Below are positions 55,562 through 64,000 of a stretch of DNA of 64,000 nucleotides, in pieces (position 1 is the first letter of the stretch; each line of letters opens with the position of its first letter). The notes beneath the pieces are model-generated. The model worked only from the letters and a program-made list of their open reading frames with translations, was not told the origin of the DNA and made no database searches. Source of the DNA: Candidula unifasciata. Its lineage: Eukaryota; Mollusca; Gastropoda; Stylommatophora; Geomitridae. A program made the position numbers and the translations under genes. Where the stretch lies: NCBI GenBank assembly GCA_905116865.2, contig CAJHNH020006979.1, positions 296,252 to 360,251 on the forward strand, read 5' to 3'.

Positions 55562-55700
55562 TTTTCCCTATTCTTTTTCTTCTTCTTCTCCTTCTTCCTC
55601 GTCTTCTTCTTCGTCGTTTTCTTCTTCTTCTTCTTCTTCTCTTCTTCTTCTTTCTTCTTCTTCTTCTTCTTCTTTCTTTCTTCTTCTTCTTCTTTCAAAC
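55215..55700. repeat. (TTC)n on plus, (GAA)n on the serpin coding strand
   Basis: About 480 bp of nearly pure TTC with a few TTTC, ATT and CTCC interruptions. It is homopurine GAA on the strand of the serpin gene and ends about 70 bp upstream of its ATG. The poly-F/L/S and poly-K/E/R frames are artefacts. Confidence 0.97.
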
Positions 55701-55984
55701 CTCAAACCTCTCTGTCATCTGACATTCTCCCAATAAGTGATAACATCCTCTTCTGGAACATGGTCATAACTACCCATATCATGAAATCCGGTCTGCATTT
55801 TTTTTTCCTTCTTTTCCTTCAGAACTATTGGCCTAGTCTGTTTTGTCCAGCAGCCTCACAATAAACAATGTAACACGAATTTGTATCTTAGCTTGTTGCT
55901 GAAAAGTTATTACACGCATGCAGACTGAGTGGGGCAATAAATATGCTTTAACAAAAATGAAAGTGGTTTCTTCAGACAAGAATG

Positions 55985-56380
55985 GATTGCAGTACTAAAC
56001 ACTTCTCGAATGGCTGCAATAACCTTCATATTTCTGCTAGGTTATTCGTGTGTTCAAGGAGACGAGCGTGCAGATTATCTTACAGACACTTTGATTGCTA
56101 TTGCTGGTCTAATAATTGACAGAAACTACATTATCAATGCAATGCCCAGCACTTGACCTCACCACGATCAGGCCAAAGGGCATAACTCCATATCCCTGTC
56201 TAGACTGATGGACATGGGGGTGCAGCCGGGAGCTGCAAGAAATGAACATTTCACTAAGGAAACAAGACGTTTTATTAATCAACACAGAACAGGCGTTATC
56301 CTCTCTTTACACTTATGGCGCTTTTGAGGGTAAGATCGGAGCACCTATGTCTGGAGTGCTGTGATGATAATCCTTACAAA
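55985..56380 (+). mobile_element. Diverged LINE RNase H fragment
   Basis: Encodes FLLGYSCVQGDERADYLTDT (RNase H H/D end), LIIDRNYIINAM, and later LRVRSEHLCLECCDDNPY, the family C-terminus. Several stops. Confidence 0.65.
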
Positions 56381-58419
56381 TCGCTAATCACTACTCTCAT
56401 GTCCAGCGATAAAGCTTTCTTCATGAACCACATCCGTCCATTATCAAGTGCGCACCAGTGGCGTCTGCACTTCAACTGGCCGTTCGACAACAAGTCTCTC
56501 ATTCTAGCTGTCGATCCTAGCAATGGATTTTTTGGGTAGGTCTTATATTCAAAGCACCAGCGGAAAAATCGTGCTAGGGCTTTTGAGGCTAAAGCCCCCC
56601 ACCCCCCCCCCCTTCCCCTCGTCTAGAGAAGCGGCAGCATCTAATTTATCAGCCTGCTCCTTACACCTGAATATCTTAGGTCCAAAATCCTTGGTGTGCT
56701 CCTAAGCTGGGTCTTATCAAGTGATGTAAGCCACTCTGCACGTAGGACACCAGTTTCAGTTTTCCAAAGTATGCTCTGTCTGTCACTATCACAGCATCTC
56801 GGGTTGTACTACTCCCAAGTCATAGAAAACGGATTACTTAATCCATGCTGCACATACCACACTACTTACTTAATAAACCACTTTTCTTGGTTTATCTGGG
56901 TAAAGATTCAAGGTCACAGTGTTTAGGTCAAGCCCATAAGTGCCTCAAAAGTCACGCCCTAACAATTTAACAAATATCGCGTAATCACCTGTACCAGAAA
57001 CATGTTTTTTTAATGTGGCAGACTCCCCATGTCCTTATGTTTTTATATTTTACGCTCCAGCACCTATTGTAAGCGTGCAGAAAAGCCATAGGCCAGGAAA
57101 GATACACTTAACGCAACAATAAATTCCTAAAAGAGTTAGCGGACAATGTGGACCAAGCAAGGATGAGGGCCAATGCGAGTTCCAGTCCTACAGTCACCCC
57201 CATGCGCTTTCTCGAGGCTGGGCAGATTTATAAAGGTAAAATCAACAAGGTCCCATAGATCCATGAAAACTTGACTGTGCGAGGGACTGGTTACTGGTTG
57301 TCGACTTGCCTGGTTTCGAGAGGTACCCAGAGTTAATTCTCGAGAGCGGCCTGAAAAGTGACACACTAGAGTCCTACACTTAACGGAAAAGCGCCAGCTT
57401 ATTCTGCTTGAGCTGACCGTGCCGTATGTCGCGAATGGACGAAAATCACAGGTACAAGCTTGAAAAGTACTGTAAGCTCGCGGCCTGTCTGAGTAAAAAA
57501 ATCTTCGCCGTTGAGGTAGGCGCAAGAAATTTTATTTCCACTTTCATGTACAATATGCTAAAACAGCTAGGCTTGCGAGGAAACGAGCGCAAAAAGTAAC
57601 TATCCCAACTGGGCCAAGCTGCTGAAAGAGCTTTGAGCTGGCTCTGGACGCAACGGAACGTCGTAAGGAATGTGCCTAGGTAGACTGGTCCGAGTCCCTG
57701 TAGGTACGGAGCTTCTTATCCCTTACAAGCCAAAGTGTCAGACTGATGTCTTCCATTGTCGCTCTGCCCTTTTCAAAAGTCTAACATGTTTCTGATGAAT
57801 CAATCGTAAGCTTGTCACTTGGTCGTTCAGGTAGCCGGTCAGTCTAATTGGCTACCGCAGCGACGAATATATATATTTAACTTCGAATCTCACAGTACCC
57901 GTTGCATAGTCACCATTTCGTCTTGTCCCTATCCGAGAACATCCGGCAAAGTGCAGCAGGAGAAGTTTGAGGCCTTGGGGTCATGACCCATGTCGGCCCA
58001 CCCTATGAAATTGTCTACGATTTGATGGGGTTAAACAATTGTAGACCAGGGATCTTCTATCGTTGATCGATGGACTTCTGCTGTAATGCTCCCCTGTAAG
58101 GGAGTTATTATTATTATTGTACTGTTGCATATGGTCTGCTGTTTTCATAAAGCGGCACATTTTTTATCTTTGATTTACTAACAATTTGTCTACGCCCGCC
58201 CGCACCCTAAATAAAATATACAGTAACTGACATATGGGTGGAAATTGTTTGTAAATCACATCGTATTAGCAGCACATGCGTGGTTGATTGTTTTGATAGC
58301 CTATCTAGCATACAATTTAAATTTATTTTTATTTAAACTCACAGGAGACGACTGCTGGAGATGACCTCTTAAAAGTGAAACATCTGTGATATTTTGAAAA
58401 GTTGCCATCACTAACTCAA
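56381..58419. other. Intergenic sequence without recognised gene
   Basis: Contains a C-rich tract (about 56597-56615), an ATTATTATTATT tail at about 58100-58113 that may end a retroelement, and a 129-codon minus-strand frame (57136-57525) with no recognised family and no supporting motif. Confidence 0.4.
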
Positions 58420-58690
58420 CAGCGTCCGTGGCTTAGGCGTTGCAAGTCCGACTCGTAATTCCATCGTGCCGCGATCGAAACCAACGGCAGGCCTTGTGGA
58501 TTTTTATCGTGATATGGAGTGTCGCAGGTCAGCTAAGTCTAAAATGGGCACAAGGATGTATGTCCTGGGGAAGTAAAGACGACCGGCGTCATGCTGACTA
58601 CATTACCCAACTAGTGCCGATTTGTCAGTAAAAATATAGATGCTCTTCCCATATATAGAGATGCACCTAAACGACGTGAAAAGTGATCCA
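58420..58690 (+). mobile_element. tRNA-derived SINE, family 2
   Basis: Head CGTGGCTTAGGCGTTGCAAG (A box side) and CCGCGATCGAAACC (B box side), then GTCGCAGGTCAGCTAAGTCT, GGGAAGTAAAGACGACCGGC and CTACATTACCC. It is the most complete family 2 copy here and shares the head type with family 1. Confidence 0.75.
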
Positions 58691-58803
58691 TACTTATTTT
58701 TACCGTTACTTACTTGAACTGTAAGCATGCAGATTGTGTTCATTCGTTCGGTGTGTGTGTGCATGTATGGGACTCACATACTGCTAATTAAGGGGAGGGG
58801 AAG

Positions 58804-58853
58804 TTTTTTTGTTTTTTTTTTTTTTTTTTTTAAATTTTTTTTTTTTTTTTTTG
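58804..58853. repeat. Poly-T tract
   Basis: About 50 bp of T with a short AAA interruption. Confidence 0.92.
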
Positions 58854-59219
58854 ACATTAAGAAAATATATCTTGTAAGGACATCATTATAATGAGGCATG
58901 CATGCCAGAAATCAGCAACCAACCGCCAATTGTTATTGAGTTAGAGATTTTTACAGTTGGGCACGACTTCTCAAACGGACTATAGCTCTGTAGCCCCTCT
59001 GAACAGCCAATGGTTATTAAGTTAAAAATTTTTATAGTTTCACGGCTTATGAAACGGACTATAGCTCTGATTCCCTTCTCAACAGCCTGAGAAGAGTCTT
59101 CGTATTGATGATACACGATGTCGTTTGGCTAACTACTCGTCTCAATTTTCCAACGAGTCTCGATAAGCGCCTGGAGCCCGCAAACATCTCCCGCTGGACC
59201 CTTCTCTCCAGATCCATTA

Positions 59220-59430
59220 CTTTTCCAATCCGTGAGTTAATTAACCTTTACTAAACGTTACACACCACCTACCTAATCCATGTTGTACCTGCTCCACAAG
59301 TTACCTAATCCAAAATGTAAGTAATTAACTATTACTTTATCCACTATGTAATTATCCACAATTTGCCTAACCTGCGTTGCACTGAATCCATGATTTTAAC
59401 AAATGTGAACTGACCTAAGAAACCATACAC
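59220..59430. repeat. Degenerate minisatellite, opposite-strand relative of 15160-15690
   Basis: CACAAGTTACCTAATCC and CCACAATTTGCCTAACC units. The reverse complement gives GGATTAGGTAACTTGTGG, as in the array upstream of the serpin pseudogene. Confidence 0.65.
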
Positions 59431-60029
59431 CAAATCCACGAGAATATACCCTTCGTGTATTTCAATTTCGCTGGTCTCGTTTGAAGCGCAGTATTGCAGG
59501 GTTACATCATGTACATTTATATTTAATAAACTTAGGAACCAATCGGTAATCTACACGTACTAGCACAAAATCACTTAGAAGAGGTTACCACCCACCACAA
59601 TACATCATTGGACAACATCGATGCCATTACCGAATATGCGATTCTCATTGGTTAGTTTCGTGTGGATGATACAAACGGGCGTGGCCTCTGTATGAGTTTA
59701 CAGGGGTCTACATCGACTGCCAATGTTCCGCAAAAGCTGATACGCTGATCGTGTGATCCAATCATCTTGAGGGTTGGCGTCTGCTGCTTAGGGCCTGTTA
59801 GGGCGGTTTCATAATTTCGAAATACTATAATCAGTGTACCCGATGTCATTTGGCTAACAACTCGTCTCGCCTTTCTCCCCGAGGATCGATAAGCGCCGGA
59901 AGCCCGCAAACATTTCCCGCTGGATCATTCTCTCTAGTCCATATAAGGAAGAAGACCGCTTTGCTTTGATGGTAGTCGGAACACCAGCATTTGTTGGCTG
60001 TTCACGGTTTTACTTCTCCTTCACATAGA

Positions 60030-60240
60030 GTCCACGCCGTGTGGCACTGGTAGTCATATCTATTCGCAGCCTTCTGTCTCGTGTACTTTTAGTCAGTTTT
60101 GACACAGATGATCTTCCATGCCATGTTGTCCACCTGTCCAGCATATCTCTTGATCTCCATTTGCCTTCTTTCTACTCCAAGCCTTCCACGGTCACAGTGT
60201 GCCGCAGTTTTTTCAATTTTATGAAATGAGCAAAGAATTT
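60030..60240 (-). mobile_element. LINE 3'-terminal fragment
   Basis: Minus-strand remnants of a ..HFIKLKKLRHTVTVEGLE.KEGKWRSRDMLDRWT..-like tail. The frame is disrupted. Assigned by resemblance to the tails at 9465 and 63430. Confidence 0.45.
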
Positions 60241-60414
60241 AGATTTGTGTCCATCTGATGTCATGATTTTACTAGGCAGTTTTAAATTTTGAAGTTTGCT
60301 ATTGCTCTCTGCACGGTACAGCACTCATAGATGTAACTTCTTTCAAAGCTTCCTGACCGATGAGGAGCACCCCATGCTCCGTGCCAAGTGGTAAGCGTCG
60401 CTTCAGAGGCAAGA

Positions 60415-60545
60415 AAAGATATAAAACCTAACGAAAAGTATATCAGCAAGCTTCACAATATAACTAACACAAACAAAACATGAACGTTGCGGCTGTGGAG
60501 CCTTCATCAGCACACACATAAATAAAACACTACCATACACATACA
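60415..60545 (-). mobile_element. Terminal fragment of a second Penelope-like element with degraded hammerhead-like core
   Basis: The minus strand contains GTGCTGATGAAGGCTCCACA then GCCGCAACGTTCATG. CTGATGA plus a perfect GGCT/AGCC stem with a CCAC loop is followed by GCAA where GAAA would be expected. This matches the terminal motif of a widespread Penelope-like family as I recall it. Confidence 0.45.
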
Positions 60546-61539
60546 CAAAATTACTTAGCTTATTTCTCGAAGTAGCCAGATCGATTTATTGTCAGTAGAC
60601 TAACGAGACACGTAGGACAGAAGAATAAATACCCTGATGAGTTCCAGGGACCTTAACTGGGGCTTTTAAATAAAACTACGTGGGTAGTCCAATCCCCGAG
60701 AATTTTACTTGAAACTGTGTTGGCAGCTCAGTACTCTATGTGTGTTAAAGTGTCCAAAGTGAAAATAAAGCGATATTCAAGACACTTGCAGACTCTGTCG
60801 CTGAAGGGGTTAGATTTTATTGCTGTCATCGCCATGTCGTGGACATTTTGGTGATCCTGGGAATTAAAGTGCAAAGGTACAAAATGCGGCCTTAACATAT
60901 GGGCCCATTGGGCACTTATCCCAGGGCCTCATGAAAATGGGTGCCCCATTACAACACATGTATGTCAAATGACTGTTCAGGTTAGAAGTTGGTACTCTTT
61001 TCATTTTTCTTTTTTTTTGCTTTCCCACCCCCCACCCCCCAACCCCAACTGGAGCATAGGCCCTTAATCAACTCCCCCAATTTCACACTATCTTGTCTTA
61101 TCTGTGTTTATGTTTTAACAACAGTTTTGTAACGCGCAATTAAAATGAATGTATTTAGTGCTATCGACAACGCCAGTTTTGTTGAAGTGACAATAAAATA
61201 AAATATATGTTAGGTATTATGGACTATTTACATTTTATTCACGAAAGTGCATATCGTAAAGGCCCCAGCACACCGGTTTGCCCAACTCATTAGTTCATGA
61301 CGCTGTTAAAGGTGATAGAACAGTGCAGTACTAGATTTAGGCATGAAGTAATAAAGCTGCTACCAAGGGCTTAACAATCTGTAGGGGCCTCAATACACCC
61401 TTTTCTGTGTTTAAAAATTGTATTTTCATTTCATCCATTTAAAAAAAAATGTGTATCAATACTTTTAGGAGTATATCGGCTTAGGTTTGTATCCTTTCTA
61501 ACTGGTGGCCTATTTACATTGACTATAATAAATAATCTC
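60546..61539. other. Unclassified intergenic sequence
   Basis: No coding signal recognised. A C-rich tract occurs at about 61024-61046. Confidence 0.35.
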
Positions 61540-61755
61540 TCTCCTGTGAATCGGAAGGATGTGGGTTTGTGTTCTGGGGGAGCCTGGCTTTCGTAAAAAA
61601 TAACCTTGGCTCCCAGGTCGACCCAGCCTTCAGGGGGTGCCAGGTGTACTGCAGTCTTAGGAAGTAAAGGCGGCCGGCGTGATGCTGACCAAATCCCCCG
61701 TCAAGTGCCGATTGGTCTATAAAATGTAGGTCTAGCCCTATCAATTTGTCACAAA
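61540..61755 (+). mobile_element. tRNA-derived SINE, family 2
   Basis: Contains CTTGGCTCCCAGGTCGACCC, GGGGTGCCAGGTGTAC, AGGAAGTAAAGGCGGCCGGC and GTGATGCTGACCAAATCCCC. Confidence 0.78.
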
Positions 61756-62464
61756 TTGATCGAATGAATGCTATCGAGTACAAAGTATAATGTACGCATG
61801 AATGGTTCGAGTAACAAATATGAACTAGAGGTAAGCGTGCAAGTTGGCTGAAGCGTGCCAGATGAGAAAAACATGAATATTGTGAGTGTAACATTCTAGA
61901 GCATGTTAGACACTTTTTAAACTTGGAACAAATGAGAAGAGTCAGGCTAGTTTTTGATGTTGAAATTGTCTGGTCGTGTGGCGCTTAAAGAGTGCGAAGC
62001 AAGGTAACCTTTGAAGTAAGCGTATGTTAGATCGGGAAGCCTACCTGGTCAGAAAAACCTGACCTTGTCCAGTTCTGGACAAATGGACGAGGCTGACATC
62101 TACTATGAAATATGTATTTCTGCTCGAGTTTAAGTCTGGAAGCCGTCGAAGTGTCGACGTTTAGAAGTTGCGCATCCTGGACAAGTTCGACAAATATTTT
62201 TGATGTTCTTGTGTGTTGCCGATCTGATCGGCCTTAGACGTTTACACCTCTGCTGCATTGACGCAGGCGAACAATTATTGGAACTAATGAACGTTCTGTA
62301 AGAGTTGTGTGGCGTTTCCGAAGTTTCTTGTTTTTGTTCAAGATTATGTTGAAATGCCTGTTAGTATGTCTGAGCAAGCTGTATGTGACCAGAGCCTACG
62401 GAGAGAAGATGCAATGAGTTTGCAACATTGTCTCCCTCCATTCCCCAGCATGTAGATAGTTTAA
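61756..62464. other. Unclassified intergenic sequence
   Basis: No gene or repeat family recognised. Confidence 0.35.
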
Positions 62465-62835
62465 TCTTCAAAGCTTAATAAGGAATCAACATCATAGCAC
62501 TCGCGTCATACCCATTAGCGATTCGTCCTCATCTTCAGTAGCAAGTGCAGATTTACAATTCCAGTGCTACCAATAGCAGTCGGATTGCATATCCGTCTCA
62601 CTTTCCCTGGTCAGTCCGCACAGTTACATTCTCTTCAGACCGTGATAATCCATCTGTGCTTCCACACTCGCCCCCAGAGGGCCCTGGCACCATCTAGCTT
62701 GTCATGCATCACTTCACTACCTAGTTGTGCAGAACCAGTCAGTCTATATTTCTGTTTATTTCCCAATACACCGGCATATCCTAAGGACAATATCCAAAGA
62801 ATGCTGACCTCTGAGGCGAAGTTTGACACTCTTTA
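62465..62835 (-). mobile_element. LINE RNase H 3'-end fragment
   Basis: The minus strand encodes VSILWILSLGYAGVLGNKQK, then RLTGSAQLGSEVMHDKLDGA and a frameshifted tail. It begins at the same RNase H position as the other short copies. Confidence 0.75.
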
Positions 62836-63425
62836 CGGAGCATACACGTTTCCATTTTTCTCAACATGCTGTGTTAGTCGGTTGCTATTATGGCATGTGT
62901 ATACACTTGAGTCTCAAGCCAGCGTAAGGCTGCAGTGACTGCCTCCACCTCCATTCTAAAACTAGTTGTGGTGTCATATGCCAGGCTTCGTTATACTAAG
63001 CATCGTCTATTCACTTTTGATAAGAACCCCCATGAGCTTCGTCTGCCTCTAGACACAGTCATCGGTATGGATAATCATTTCACCTGGGCGGGAATTGCCA
63101 TGCATCATTTGTTGAACTTCTGATTCTGTGGAGCCCGCTGAAAAGCCTTATGGACAGCGAAAAAGAGCGGCTTAGACTCACCCTCTCCTCTTTTCCATAA
63201 TTTTTAAGAGGAGCTGAACCACACTTTTCCTCTTTTCCACCTTTTCCTAACATAATCTTGAAGGTCCCGCATCTCTGCCAACACTATTAGATGATAGAAT
63301 TAATGTGCACTTAGACAAGGCTTAACCCCATTGAGCTACTGACCCACTCCCCTTAAAATTTTATGAGAGTCTGAATGCATACGCAGCATATATCTATACA
63401 CAAACATGACTGGCACGAATGCACA
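62836..63425. other. Unclassified intergenic sequence
   Basis: Pyrimidine-rich CCTCTTTTCC stretches at about 63180-63250. No gene recognised. Confidence 0.35.
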
Positions 63426-63429
63426 CATC

Positions 63430-63840
63430 ATCGTGAAGTGCCTTGTGTGCCGGTGTTCTGGATCAGTTCCACTCATGATATTCCTCCACGCCACTGTCTT
63501 AAGCCATCAAACATCATTTCTCTTGGCCTGCCTCTGCCTCTTCCGCCAGTTATTTTTCCAGTCTTCACAATGTTTTCCAGTGCTCTTTTTCTTATCACAT
63601 GACTAAAGAACTTTGCCTCCTTCTCATTGTTGTATATAATGTTCTACTTTCATTACCCATTTCCCGGCAATCATCGTTACTTGTTCTTACAATCCAAGGT
63701 GTTCGCGACATTGTTCTCGATAACCACATCTCGGTTGCCCCCAAACTCTTCTTAATTTGTTTGCTCATATTCCTAGATTCACTTCAATACAACAGAACAA
63801 TCTCGATGTAACATTTCAGTACTCGTTTTCTCATGTTAGA
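63430..63840 (-). mobile_element. LINE 3'-terminal fragment
   Basis: The minus strand encodes ..LCHVIRKRALENIVKTGKIT and GGRGRGRPREMMFDGLR, with WRGGIMSGTDPEHRHTRHFT downstream in a decayed end. The same tail type occurs at 9465 and 40725. Confidence 0.7.
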
Positions 63841-64000
63841 AGACAGCTCGTAACAGACCCTATTAACCACTGTGCCATTAACACTTGAGGGTTAGGGTTC
63901 GTGTTCTTATTCTTCACGATCTGGCTGTTCGACGACGACTGCTGCACTTTAGTTGTTGTGATGAGGTGCTGTGCATGGTCTTCACGATTACATAGTGGCA

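Noticed and set aside
55132..55736. Poly-Lys/Glu/Arg and poly-Phe/Leu/Ser proteins of about 190 codons
   Set aside because: Translated (TTC)n/(GAA)n tract.
57136..57525. 129-codon minus-strand frame
   Set aside because: No recognisable motif, no splice or start context of note, and located in repeat-rich intergenic DNA; not enough support to call a gene.

Overview
The window is eukaryotic, animal nuclear DNA. It has spliced genes with GT-AG introns, several classes of non-LTR retrotransposon debris, tRNA-headed SINEs, hAT, mariner and Penelope-like remnants, and very large micro- and minisatellites. The repeat vocabulary fits a mollusc, most plausibly a freshwater pulmonate snail. It includes RNase-H-bearing LINEs and a 196 bp hAT element resembling the SPIN/URR1 family, which is known from tetrapods and from a pond snail. 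Species is an inference; nothing here fixes it.

Layout. 1-8450: a tandem pair of about 2.5 kb unique segments (27-2621 and 3821-6311) alternating with giant (CATA)n arrays, each segment carrying the same SINE, minisatellites and SPIN-like element. 8450-17190: intergenic debris with LINE tails, SINEs, two further SPIN-like copies, a short element with hAT-like ends and a Penelope-like fragment with inverted terminal repeats. 17347-33707 (+): a serpin pseudogene. Exons 1, 2, 4, 5 and 6 are recognisable, but exons 2 and 6 are frameshifted, exon 4 is split by an insertion, exon 5 is cut by a LINE, and exons 3 and 7 were not found. Its intron 2 holds a 7.1 kb LTR element with 2.24-2.25 kb LTRs, a perfect 5 bp target duplication, no pol, and one 672-codon ORF on the minus strand. 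33708-36392: repeats and a dead mariner. 36393-55147 (-): a complete, apparently intact secreted serpin gene whose seven exons join in frame to 391 codons with an inhibitory-type hinge. Its introns contain a 4.5 kb decayed LINE, a 2 kb 28-bp minisatellite and a 21/22-bp minisatellite. 55148-64000: a (GAA)n tract of about 480 bp just upstream of the serpin start, then intergenic LINE and SINE debris.

The two serpins are convergent (tail to tail) paralogues. Matching introns carry the same minisatellite motifs, often starting at or near the 5' splice site, and an upstream minisatellite is also shared in mirror orientation. This points to an inverted duplication, after which one copy was destroyed by transposon insertions while the other stayed open. 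The only confident host protein gene is the minus-strand serpin. The rest of the coding potential is transposon-derived or an artefact of simple repeats.
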